Assembly: GCF_030936135.1 (NCBI RefSeq)
Contig: NC_082600.1
Coordinates: 6,638,821-6,702,820, forward strand
DNA from: Gavia stellata
Taxonomy: Eukaryota; Chordata; Aves; Gaviiformes; Gaviidae
Length of the DNA stretch: 64,000 nt
Direction: 5' to 3'
Shown here: positions 9,936-19,128 of the stretch, in pieces
Position numbering within the stretch: position 1 is the first letter of the stretch
Layout: each line of letters opens with the position of its first letter
Notes under the pieces: generated by a model
The model's database searches: none
Told to the model about the DNA's origin: nothing
Seen by the model: the letters and a program-made list of their open reading frames with translations, nothing else
Position numbers and translations under genes: made by a program

Positions 9936-10575
9936 AAGAGGTCTTCATGCAGAGCTGTGTTTGCGCGGCTCACAGCTGATGGCACACAACCACCTCGTAC
10001 CCCAGGGAAAAAGAGGGGAGAAGGCTGGACACAGGAAGGAAAGGGAAAACCCCGTGCGCAGCAGCCCTCTGCCAAGAGCAGCAGCGTTCTCCTCTCAATG
10101 GTGTCCCCAGCGCAGCAGATGGTGATGACGATGGTGGCGACAAAGACGAGTTTCGCCCTGCTTTCCCCTCGCACTGGCTGCGGCCGGGATGGCATTTCAC
10201 AGGGGCTCAGACATTCTTGCTGGCAGCTCCGGCTGTGCAAGGACCAAGCAAGAGGCACTGCTGATGTGCCTCGGTGTGCTCACTGGGGGCCGGGTGGAGA
10301 GTCTACCCATCCTAGACGCTCCCCGGGAGGCTGGTGCCGCAGAACCGAGCATGCAGCATATGGAGAAGACACTGCTCAGTTGGCAGTGGGAACTGCTGAA
10401 CAGACCTTTCCTCCAGAGCAAAAGCACACTCTGGGGAGTCTGAGCCGATGCAGCTGAAGAGGCTGTTGCAAGGAGGCTTGTGACAGAGACTCCCGCTACC
10501 ACCTGGACAGCGACCACCCCTGCCTTTTTGAGAGAGTCCATTCCCTCTGGGAGCTTTACTCTGTGCAAAGTTGCC

Positions 10576-10581
10576 AATAAA
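10576..10581 (+). terminator. Poly(A) signal of gene B
   Basis: AATAAA sits in the ITPRIPL 3'UTR context also seen at 3747 for gene A (a GTCCATTCCCTC block upstream and a TGTTTGA block downstream). Confidence 0.65.
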
Positions 10582-10629
10582 TGGTGTGTTTGAATAAGCG
10601 CTGCGTTTCTGGGTGTCTGTGTATCACTT

Positions 10630-10777
10630 TGTAGGGGCCCGTGCCGACCCAGGGAGAACCCAGGATGCAAAGGACAGAATTACAAGAGCAATTCTTTATT
10701 CGTGCGCATGAGGTGTCCTATTCAAATTGGGGCACCCCGAACGAGGTTTTACACGAGGTTCTTATACCTTTCCTGGG
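10630..10777 (-). mobile_element. Older LTR, minus strand, 3' portion (interrupted by ERV1)
   Basis: On the minus strand this reads as an LTR core: a TATAAG box near 10758-10766, an AATAAA at about 10696, and an end at TGTAGGGG (10630), i.e. a CA terminus. It continues after ERV1 at 16632 to about 16710. ERV1 therefore inserted a few bases from the TATA box of this LTR. The family is not identified. Confidence 0.5.
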
Positions 10778-11575
10778 TGTGGAATTTGGATAATGAGGTG
10801 GGATTCCTGTGCACAAAGATCTGTTAAGACTGCCCTTGCTATCTCTTGTGCGACCCGGGGAAGTGGAGACTCACCCGGCTAACACAGGGTGCAGATAAGG
10901 AGGGGGCCCTGTGGAGGCAGGACAGCCCTGCTTATGGTCAGCAAAGACAGTAAGATAACAGGAATGTGAGAGGTCCTTTGTTCTTTGAAAAGGCTTCGTG
11001 TCCGATAACTGACCTTTGCCTCATTACCTGTGAAATGCATATTACAACTCACACCCCTGCATATGCTAATGAAGATTATAGAGGTCATGCTAAACATATA
11101 TGACTATAGCACTCGTCTCTCCACCCAAATCATGCTACACGTCACATATGGGGGGGGAACCTCATAGTTTTGGGGATAAAAGACAGAGAAAATGATTGTT
11201 AAGGTGGGAGAGAAGAACCTCGATACCTGACGGACCAGTCGACGGGCTGTGTTCTCTTCCTCCACCCCAGGCAGGGACGCCTCTCTGGGTAAGCGCTGCG
11301 CCTCTCACCCTCTGGGTGAAAGTCATCCCCGGGTTCTTGTATTACTATCAAGTTTGCTAGCAATATTAACCTTAATTAGTAGCACTATTGTAGTTAGTGA
11401 ATTTATCAACGGCAATCTCGAATCTGTTTCTGTCGCTTTCAATAAAATAACTAATTTCGATTTTTGTGCATCTGCTCAGTGCAAGTCCTTTTGTTGGGGC
11501 TCTGATAAATGGGTCAGTGAAAGTCCTGGGACTCTGACAGACAAATTTCCAAACTGCATTCTTTTTAACGCGACA
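10778..11575 (+). repeat. ERV1 5' LTR
   Basis: Begins TGTGGAATTTGG and ends GCGACA. A TATA-like ATAAAAG lies at 11176-11182, so transcription probably starts near 11205. AATAAA at 11441-11446 is the likely poly(A) signal. A consensus splice donor (GGGTAAGC, GT at 11289) lies between them and could serve the env mRNA. The gag frame is open across the LTR's last 345 bp (see findings). Confidence 0.9.
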
Positions 11576-11583
11576 GTAAAAAT

Positions 11584-11601
11584 TGGCGTCACGGTCAGGA
11601 T
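11584..11601 (+). promoter_or_regulatory. ERV1 primer-binding site
   Basis: TGGCGTCACGGTCAGGAT begins 8 nt after the LTR end and starts with the TGG expected to pair with a tRNA 3' CCA. I could not assign the tRNA from memory. Confidence 0.6.
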
Positions 11602-11605
11602 TGCC

Positions 11606-13204
11606 ATGGATAAACTGCTACAAAAATATAAATGTGCACCGTCCCAAGCGGGACTAGAATGGGCCCAGAAATTCTGGAAAAATGAAAATAAAATAATAGA
11701 GCGAATTGAACAGTGCAGGAGTGAGCAGAAGGTTAAAGATGGTAAGGGTAAAGGAATTGTTTGTGCTATTTTAGGAGCTTGTTTATCCTGTGCACAGAAG
11801 GAGGCTAAGGAATCCCCACCTCCTGAACGAATTGCAGATGTGGAATACGTTACCTTAAAGTCACACAATGATGTGTTACAGAAATCGCTAAATTTTGAAC
11901 GTGAACAGTTAGGAAGGCGAGTAGATATCCTCCTAATAGAAAATGCAAATTTAAAGAAGGAAAATGAGCTGCTTAAGACGCTATTGTTGGCTGTTGGTGA
12001 AAAATCTATAGAAAGTCCATTCCGGGAAAAGTTGCGCTCTGTGCTGGAATCAATGCAGACAGCTAGCAATCCCGCAGCACAGATCCGCAAAATTGTTCGG
12101 CATACTGACCCTGAAATATGGGATGGAGATATCTGGTGTGATGATTATGATTCTGATGAACCAGAGGAGGGTTCCAATTATGATTATACCCCAGAGCCGG
12201 TATCTGTACGGCCACTTATTAAAACTGAAGTCACAAATGAGGGGAGAGATGATGTTCGTACCACTATGCGAACTGTCCCATGGTCTCCTACTGACTTAGC
12301 CAAGCTGCGGGAAAAATACTCGCGGCGCCCAGGGGAGTCTGAGACTGAGTATGTGTGGCGCGTCTCCCTCACAGGAGGGGATAACATTTTGTTAAGTGAA
12401 GAGGAAGCAAGAGGTTACTGGGGTCCTGGAGTGTTTTTAACCACCACGCTGGGTGATCATAATTATTCATTGACAACAAGGGCTGCTTATTGGGCTGGTG
12501 GTATTGACCCGCAAGATAGGGGAGACCCCCGTGTGATAAAGACTTTGGGGTTCTCTGACTTGAATGCATCTGTGCAAAAGGCAGCCTGTATACAGGCCAT
12601 GTATGAGCGAAGCTTGTTACGGAGCTCCCCGATGTTAGCCCCTATTGATCCAGCTAGATTAACCCCCCTTATCCGTGGACTCCCAGACAGTCTAAAGACG
12701 TATGTGGCAAATGTGCAAGATTGCTTACGGGCCACCCACAATGCTGGGCAACAGGGTGGTGCACGACAGAGAAGACAGGCAGAACAGGCTCGTGTAACTA
12801 CTTGGGGGGAGTTTGTACAGGAATTGGTAGATTACAGATGCAGGATGGGCTGGGTCGATTTGACTGTTGAGAAGCCCCACAACCACACCCCTCACCGAGT
12901 CCGTCAAGTCCATACTCCTAAGCCAAAACCTGAGGTCAAAACTAAATTTGATAAGGAGCGTAATGAACTCTGGCGACAGGCTGTGGCGATAGGAATGCCT
13001 CGACGGTTGTTACACGGCTCATGCACTGCTGATGTCCGAGCTCTGGTAAAAGCGCTGAGCAGGAGAAGTGACTCGCTAAAGGGAGGTCTGTCACCAGGGA
13101 GGCCTTTGGCCCCTGATAAACCCACACCCTCAGCGCCACAGGGGGATTTGATTGGCATGAAAGATAACCTGCCAAAAAATGCATGTCCCCGGGGAGGACA
13201 GTGA
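11606..13204 (+). CDS. gag: ERV1 Gag (class III-like)
   Basis: This is a 532-residue Gag polyprotein, the virion structural precursor. The first AUG in frame is at 11606 in a good context (GCCATGG), only 4 nt after the PBS. The frame is also open upstream without AUG back to 11231. Features: two Cys-containing segments (about residues 50-70), a long coiled-coil-like stretch with a leucine/charged heptad pattern (about 80-130), an acidic linker (about 160-185), and the capsid-like core from about 213 containing GESETEYVWRVSL and YWGPGVFLTT. The basic C-terminal third has no CCHC zinc knuckle. The frame is intact. It overlaps pro in the -1 frame, with a slippery site 24 nt before its stop. Confidence 0.8.
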   Translation: MDKLLQKYKCAPSQAGLEWAQKFWKNENKIIERIEQCRSEQKVKDGKGKGIVCAILGACLSCAQKEAKESPPPERIADVEYVTLKSHNDVLQKSLNFEREQLGRRVDILLIENANLKKENELLKTLLLAVGEKSIESPFREKLRSVLESMQTASNPAAQIRKIVRHTDPEIWDGDIWCDDYDSDEPEEGSNYDYTPEPVSVRPLIKTEVTNEGRDDVRTTMRTVPWSPTDLAKLREKYSRRPGESETEYVWRVSLTGGDNILLSEEEARGYWGPGVFLTTTLGDHNYSLTTRAAYWAGGIDPQDRGDPRVIKTLGFSDLNASVQKAACIQAMYERSLLRSSPMLAPIDPARLTPLIRGLPDSLKTYVANVQDCLRATHNAGQQGGARQRRQAEQARVTTWGEFVQELVDYRCRMGWVDLTVEKPHNHTPHRVRQVHTPKPKPEVKTKFDKERNELWRQAVAIGMPRRLLHGSCTADVRALVKALSRRSDSLKGGLSPGRPLAPDKPTPSAPQGDLIGMKDNLPKNACPRGGQ

Positions 13205-13216
13205 GCCATCCTGCCC
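13174..13216 (+). promoter_or_regulatory. Gag-pro -1 ribosomal frameshift signal
   Basis: The heptamer A_AAA_AAT at 13174-13180 is in phase with gag codons. A -1 slip there enters exactly the protease frame. Starting 10 nt downstream, GGGGAGGA (13191-13198) can pair with TCCTGCCC (13209-13216) at 7 of 8 positions around a 10-nt loop, giving a plausible stimulatory hairpin. Confidence 0.65.
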
Positions 13217-14001
13217 GGAGGGTGTTAGCTATGCAGTGGCTCTCTAGTAAATATCATGAACCAATTATTGCTATACCAGTGGGACCCCGGAGAGTTTTTG
13301 TAGATTTTCTCATTGATACTGGCGCCCAAATATCAGTGATTACTAAGGAGACGGCAGAACGCCTAAATGTCAAACCTGGTCACCGCAAACTAAAGTTCAC
13401 AGGGATTGATGGGATCGTAAAAGAATGCCCCACAGCAAAGATCACTTTATGGCTCCCAGGAGAAGATAAACTGACTCGAACTGAGGTATTGGTAGGTGCA
13501 GCCAATACTAACATATTGGGATTTAATTTATTATTTGGTAGAACATGGACACTCCCTGATGGCTCAGTTTGGAGCTTTGCTGGGCAAGTTAACACAAAAG
13601 GGGATGAGACAAAAAGCATAAATTTATTAGAGATGTCCATACCCTTGCCCCCAACAAAAATTACTAATGTGAGACAATACCCACTGCCAGCGACCATGCA
13701 GTCGGGCATTGACGGGGTGGTAACAGACTTGGAAAAAAGAGATATTATCACTCGCATTCACTCCCCGTATAATTCTCCTGTCTGGCCGGTAAAAAAGCCA
13801 AACGGACAGTGGTGGCTTACGATTGACTATAGCCAATTTAATGCCAATACAGCACCTTTAACTGCCGCTGTACCAAATATTGCAGAGGTAGTGACCCAAA
13901 TCCAGAGAGCATCTCACACATGGATGGCAACCCTAGATATAAAGGATATGTTTTTAACAGTGGCAATGGTATTAACAACCCCAAAGAATTTCTATACTTG
14001 A
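13180..14001 (+). pseudogene. pro/pol: ERV1 protease and N-terminal RT, truncated pol
   Basis: Reached by -1 frameshift from gag. The aspartic protease active site DTGAQIS is at about 13318-13338, and a conserved LLFGRTW-type segment lies near 13530-13550. RT starts about 13640 with a YPLPATM-type entry, SPYNSPVWPVKKPNG and TIDYSQFN, which is the ERV-L/spuma style rather than the gamma style, and reaches motif A (LDIKDMF, about 13935). There the homology stops and the frame ends at 14001. The rest of RT including YxDD, RNase H, integrase and any dUTPase is absent, presumably through one internal deletion near 13960-13990. The protease could still work; the polymerase could not. Confidence 0.75.
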
Positions 14002-14101
14002 GAAGCAAAGAACAGTTCTGGGAAAATACACCGAATTAGTACCAGATGGGTGGTACCTACCTTTTAACTTAACTCTGCCGGTCACAATACGACCGAGCAT
14101 T

Positions 14102-14122
14102 CTCTTTTGTTTTTCCTTGCAG
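14102..14122 (+). promoter_or_regulatory. Candidate env splice acceptor
   Basis: A pyrimidine-rich tract ends TTTCCTTGCAG at 14122, about 115 bp upstream of the first env ATG. Paired with the LTR donor at 11289 it would give a typical subgenomic env mRNA. Confidence 0.5.
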
Positions 14123-14236
14123 AAACATTGACAACAACAAAATTACACCTGGAACCACGGTCTATCCTACATGGAGTTGGAGCGTCCTCAAGGCTTGCTA
14201 ATAGCTCTAACAATCTGACTTGCTCTCATAGTATTG

Positions 14237-15791
14237 ATGATAGTTTGGCAACTGGAAGTTTTAACCATGATGCTGGTAAAATATAGTTTGAGTATTCTGT
14301 TGTTGACTAGCTGTGGATGGGGTTTTTCCTCAAACCTGATATTGCAATTGATCCGTGCTTTTGGGCATATACATAATGTCAGTCAAATAACTGCATGTTT
14401 GCCTCTACCCAAGTCGGCTGCTTCAGCTTTGGACTGGGGAATTTTAACCCTTGATCTAAATCGAACCTTCACAGCCATGACAAAAACTAGTGTGGGCAAG
14501 ATGAAGTTTGGAAACATTACAATATATTCTCTTGGCTGGTCATACGTTGGTCAAAAGGAGACCTGCTGGGAGGGTAAATATTCTCCTGCGACAATCAAAA
14601 CCACATGTGACAAATTTCCCTGGGGACTGCACTTACCCAAAATATGGGACGCACCCCAAACGGGTGACTGGCATTACATGCAGAGCACTGACTGGTGCAT
14701 TGATTGGGATGGGACTATTGGACCATCAAATACCCTCATTGATGTATATACCAATTTTAAGATTTCCCATTCGGTTAAACCAAAACACTATAATTGGAAC
14801 TGTACTAAAAGTTTACAATTGCAATAGCAAAAAGAGTGAAATTCAGAAACTGGGCCCGATAGCTCGAGCCCTTCGCCTTGGTTGTATTTGCCGTAACTAT
14901 GCCACCTCTATCAATGACACCTGGTCACGCTTGACAGTTAACAATACCCATATAAATTGTAAGAAGCTAACATTGCCGTCTATGGGACGCACTGTTTGGG
15001 TTAGTAGTGATGGAACATGGACTACTGATCTGCCAGTGGAAGGTCCACGACATCAGCACACATTGGGATTGTTGACACTTTGTCCTCTCTGTCGAAAACA
15101 ACCTCTTGTGCCACCCCTGTGGGGGCGGATCAAACGGGAACCAGAAGACCCTTGGCAGCATCCGACCACAGGAACGGTAGTTGGATGGACTTTGGAGTCT
15201 ATCTTTACACCCCAGATAATGGCTTTCCAGAATCGCATGATGCTGTATAACCTTACAGGACAAATTGAAGCATTGGCTAATGCGACTCGGGTTGGACTGG
15301 AGAAATTAAATGAACAACTGCAGGCAACGTCGAGAATGACATTGCAAAATAGACTAGCTTTGGATCTGTTATTGCTGCATGAAAATGGAGTATGCAGATA
15401 TTTGGATTTAGCAAATGATACTTGTTGTGTTCATATACCAAATGTAACTAAAGATCTTGACGAACAACTAGATCACATAAAACGTGTGGCAAAGGCCAGC
15501 CGGGAATTGAGAGAAGGGATGGAAACAACCTGGTTGAATAAGCTGCTACATGGATTGGGATTTTCACTATCAGGTTGGCTTGCTTCTTTATTGCAATCTG
15601 TGATTATTGTAGTTATTGTAATAATTGTTTTTTGTATGATACTGGCTTGTGCCAAATCTATGCTTACCCGGGTGTTAACTCATCAGGTGCGTATGATCTC
15701 TGACTGTACAGAATCAAAGGTGAGTCCTGGAGTGGAGGAAAAGAAGTCTAATGTGAGGGATACCCCCAAAAGCGATTTTATGCGAGTGTGA
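14237..15791 (+). pseudogene. env: ERV1 Env (SU and gamma-type TM) with one frameshift
   Basis: Retroviral envelope glycoprotein. The first ATG is at 14237; a signal-peptide-like hydrophobic stretch follows internal ATGs at 14267/14270. The SU part runs in one frame to a stop at 14827, and the rest continues in another frame to 15791, so one frameshift lies at about 14780-14827. The second part has many N-glycosylation sites, a furin-like RIKR near 15127-15138, a gamma-type immunosuppressive region (LQNRLALDLLLL, about 15343-15378) and a following C...CC in which 9, not the usual 6, residues separate C from CC. A membrane anchor (about 15565-15650) and a ~40-residue cytoplasmic tail follow. 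ERV-L elements usually lack env, so this combination is unusual. It is broken as it stands. Confidence 0.75.
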
Positions 15792-15833
15792 TTTGGATTT
15801 CGATCCGAGTGACTATAGTCACGGGGTGGATAA

Positions 15834-16631
15834 TGTGGAATTTGGATAATGAGGTGGGATTCCTGTGCACAAAGATCTGTTAAGACTGCCCTTGCTATCT
15901 CTTGTGCGACCCGGGGAAGTGGAGACTCACCCGGCTAACACAGGGTGCAGATAAGGAGGGGGCCCTGTGGAGGCAGGACAGCCCTGCTTATGGTCAGCAA
16001 AGACAGTAAGATAACAGGAATGTGAGAGGTCCTTTGTTCTTTGAAAAGGCTTCGTGTCCGATAACTGACCTTTGCCTCATTACCTGTGAAATGCATATTA
16101 CAACTCACACCCCTGCATATGCTAATGAAGATTATAGAGGTCATGCTAAACATATATGACTATAGCACTCGTCTCTCCACCCAAATCATGCTACACGTCA
16201 CATATGGGGGGGGAACCTCATAGTTTTGGGGATAAAAGACAGAGAAAATGATTGTTAAGGTGGGAGAGAAGAACCTCGATACCTGACGGACCAGTCGACG
16301 GGCTGTGTTCTCTTCCTCCACCCCAGGCAGGGACGCCTCTCTGGGTAAGCGCTGCGCCTCTCACCCTCTGGGTGAAAGTCATCCCCGGGTTCTTGTATTA
16401 CTATCAAGTTTGCTAGCAATATTAACCTTAATTAGTAGCACTATTGTAGTTAGTGAATTTATCAACGGCAATCTCGAATCTGTTTCTGTCGCTTTCAATA
16501 AAATAACTAATTTCGATTTTTGTGCATCTGCTCAGTGCAAGTCCTTTTGTTGGGGCTCTGATAAATGGGTCAGTGAAAGTCCTGGGACTCTGACAGACAA
16601 ATTTCCAAACTGCATTCTTTTTAACGCGACA
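15834..16631 (+). repeat. ERV1 3' LTR
   Basis: 798 bp, and by eye identical to the 5' LTR. It is preceded by a purine-rich ACGGGGTGGATAA tract that may be the polypurine tract. The gag-frame extension is also open here and runs through the LTR end into flanking DNA to 16709. Confidence 0.9.
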
Positions 16632-16710
16632 CTGGGCGACCAGGTACAACAGGATTTGACCAATCGCTACTTAACACACGCGTACTACTATTTTGCAAAG
16701 CAGCTATAAA
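16632..16710 (-). mobile_element. Older minus-strand LTR, remainder beyond ERV1
   Basis: Begins with the second CTGGG target copy and continues the minus-strand LTR seen at 10630-10777. The outer edge is not clear. Confidence 0.35.
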
Positions 16711-16719
16711 TCTGCGGCG

Positions 16720-17420
16720 TCACCATCCCCCTGCTTCCTTCTTGATCTAAACGACCCTGAGTTGGTCTTGCTACAGTTACTTATCAATGATGCCAGATAC
16801 GGGGAGGGTTTCACAGAGGTGTTCCAGGGGCTAGGAAGCAGGCATGATAGTCTGGGATTGGAGAATTCAGAGCACGTGAGTAAGGGACAGGATCCCGGAA
16901 AAGTCAAGCAGGCAAAGGTGAGCCACCCACCCGCCCGCATTAGAACCAGTGCCACCAGGAAAGCGCGTAAGCTATTAGCAACTGGAGATTCCTTACTGAG
17001 GGGCACTGAAGCGCCTGTTTGCCATCCAGACAATTTGTCTAGAGAAGTTTGCTGCCCACCAGCAGCTCACATTCCTGACGCCACTGAGAGGCTGCCAAGC
17101 CTGCTGAATGGTACAAGATATCATCCAGTCCTGCTACGCAAAGTAGGGTCAAACAATACTGTGACGAGGCAACTTAGAAGCGGCAAAAGAGGCTGCGTGT
17201 CCCTCGGAGCAAGGCCAAAAGGATCAGGAGCACAGGTGGTGTTCTCCTCTATCTCACCAGGAGGAGGAAGGGGTTCGGGAAGGAGCAGACAAACTGAGCA
17301 CTGAATGCCTGGCTGCGTAGCTGGTACTCAAGGTTTTGGCTTCTCTGATCATGGCTCTACCTTTGAGAAGCCAGGTTTGTTGGGAGCTGATGGCATTCAC
17401 CTGACCCCATACCCCAGGGA
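16720..17420 (+). mobile_element. CR1 ORF1 fragment with GDSL esterase domain, plus strand
   Basis: A long forward frame (to 17304) encodes a CR1 ORF1 C-terminal part: a basic segment, then the esterase with GDSLLRGTE (about 16984-17010), NLSREVCC, GTRYHPVLL, KGSGAQVVFSSI and, after a stop, QGFGFSDHG and KPGLLGADGIHLT. The GDSL serine motif is intact, but the domain is frame-broken after 17300. From about 17420 to 17535 the sequence switches to the ITPRIPL 3'UTR-like block also found at 7761-7880, at the same junction. Confidence 0.8.
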
Positions 17421-17540
17421 AAAAGAGGGGAGAACGTGGGACACAGAAAGGAAAGGGAAATCCCTGCACAGCAGCCCTCTGCCGAGAGCGGCACCATCCT
17501 CCTCTCAATGGTCTCCCCAGCGCTGCAGTCGGTGAAGACT
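17421..17540 (+). other. ITPRIPL 3'UTR-like piece (second chimeric junction)
   Basis: Matches 7761-7880 nearly base for base and diverges after a GGTGAAGAC segment at about 17540. It ends where AT-rich LTR-type DNA begins. Confidence 0.55.
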
Positions 17541-17625
17541 ACGATCTTGCAAATACTCTAATTTTCAAATAATCACCGTTTGATCATACAGAAAAGTTAA
17601 GTTTGATTAATAAATAAAATAATAA

Positions 17626-18475
17626 TGTAGAAATGTATAAGTTAGGATTGTTAAGTTTGAAACTATACTGGTAGGAACCTCACCAGGTAGTCACTGTTCC
17701 ATAGTAAGGAACTAATCGTAACAGGATGGAACAATGAAGAATCCAATAGAGAAGTTTTGTTTGAGTCCTGTAACAATGTGACCTGATAGGAACCAGTGAT
17801 GCTGCTTGGAAATTTCCTTACGTTTCCCATCTTGATTTGAATATCAAGAATGCCAAACAATAGGTATTAATAGAAATAAACATTGATTATTTCAAGTAAG
17901 GATATTGATAGAATGGTATAATCAAGAGAGCGATTAATGAAAAATTAAATTATGTATTTTGTGTAATGATAACTAGGTATGACTTATCTGTGATTTAACC
18001 ATCAACTAACTGCTGAACAATGTAGCATTGTGAATAGGTAGGATTTGCTAGTCAAGAGAATGATAAATTGTAGGCCTGGTCAGTAAACGGAGGAAAACTT
18101 AGGAAGATTCCAAGAATGGAATTTTGCAAGTAAGCTGAGCATGCGCAAAGATTGGGTTCAACTAGCGAATGCCATGAGGAAGACTATGGACGACCACCAG
18201 AGGATCTTAGCCGACCAGCTGTGTACCTGGAGGCACATGGGTCACGAGCATTTACATAGATTAATGAGTTCTCGGAAATTGTATGAATGTGTTAACTGTT
18301 TCTTGGACATATGATGAATATGTATACTTTGATTGTATATAACTTTTGCAGCCGAGAAACTAAGCACGCGGTACTAGGTGGAGTGATCCCCTGTGTGTCC
18401 AGCGCTGCAATAAAGAAGCACCTGCTCACCTACGTACATTGTGTAGATGACTTTTTATATTACAGATTTGTAACA
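17626..18475 (+). mobile_element. LTR-A: 5' LTR of a further ERV
   Basis: AT-rich DNA with LTR organisation: TATATAAC at 18336-18343, AATAAA at 18409-18414, and an ACA end at 18475 followed after 4 nt by a PBS-like TGGCGACCCAGATGGGAC (18480-18497). The proposed TGTAGAAATG start at 17626 is a guess. A short leader follows to 18540, where ERV2 begins. No other part of this element is visible. Confidence 0.55.
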
Positions 18476-18540
18476 GTTTTGGCGACCCAGATGGGACCTT
18501 GCGAGTGAGACTGGAAGGGATTGAGCGTGGATCAGACTCC

Positions 18541-19106
18541 TGCTACAGGGCATCTTGAGAAATAAGGGTTAAAAGTAAGAAAGAAAAATGTAGAGAAGAT
18601 ACTTTGCAACAACTGCACCCGGTACTTAGTCATATTAGAGATAAAGACTGTCTTCACTGACTCTCTGCTGATAAAGATTGCCGTCACTGACTCTCTGCTA
18701 ACTAGCAATAATGATTAGCACAAGGACGAATGGTAGAAAAATAGAAAAGACTGCCAAAATAGTGCCCTAGAGTTAACTTGTCTCATTATAATCTCATTTT
18801 AATACTAAAAAACACACCTCCTAGCTAGAGAAGCCCCAACCCAATTTAGCCCCCTACTCTCCGAGCATGCGTGGTGAATTAATAGAGAACTGTAACTTTA
18901 AGATGAAGTAAGAAAAGTATTAACCAATAGTTAATTAAGGGGTAGCACCAGTAGGCGTAACTAACTTTGTTAACTGTTTTAAATACCTGTCATGATTTTA
19001 ACCCGGTGTGCAAGCTTTGTGGAGAAATCCCCTTGCACCCGGCGCCGCAATAAACATGCCTGCTTTATAACTGTGTGTGAGTTACGAAGTTCGTTTCCGC
19101 GTGTCA
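18541..19106 (+). repeat. ERV2 5' LTR
   Basis: 566 bp, begins TGCTACAGGG and ends GTGTCA. AATAAA is at 19049-19054 and a TTAAATA box near 18978. It contains a tandem copy of a ~30-bp segment (ACTGACTCTCTGCT at about 18657 and 18687) that the 3' LTR has once. Confidence 0.85.
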
Positions 19107-19110
19107 ATTT

Positions 19111-19128
19111 TGGCACCCCAGATGGGAC
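19111..19128 (+). promoter_or_regulatory. ERV2 primer-binding site
   Basis: TGGCACCCCAGATGGGAC lies 4 nt after the LTR. It shares its last 13 nt with the PBS-like site of LTR-A, also 4 nt from its LTR. The primer tRNA is not assigned. From 19129 to 20262 is an untranslated leader with a G-run at about 19985-19998 and no recognisable gene. Confidence 0.65.

Larger units (their letters stand above)
10778..16631 (+). mobile_element. ERV1: ERV-L-like provirus with env, 5.85 kb
   Basis: The provirus has two 798-bp LTRs (TG...CA) that look identical by eye and is flanked by the 5-bp duplication CTGGG (10773-10777 and 16632-16636). A 5-bp duplication and the gag/protease/RT sequence style point to class III (ERV-L). 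Order: LTR, PBS, gag, frameshift site, pro, start of RT, deletion, env, LTR. It lacks the RT YxDD motif, RNase H and integrase and has a frameshifted env, so it could move only with help in trans. The identical LTRs suggest a young insertion, although gene conversion could also homogenise them. In unit 2 the same site holds a solo LTR. Confidence 0.9.

Noticed and set aside
11249-11605. Treating 11249 as the normal gag start
   Set aside because: The codon is GTG, not ATG. The first ATG in frame is 11606; the upstream part is reported only as a hypothesis.
14508-14820. Using the open frame from 14508 as the env N-terminus
   Set aside because: Its first ~100 codons are an off-frame reading of SU; signal peptide and SU homology are in the frame starting 14237.
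16693-17304. A novel host gene of ~200 codons
   Set aside because: The GDSLLRG and KGSGAQVVFSS motifs identify the CR1 ORF1 esterase, and the frame starts with TTG.
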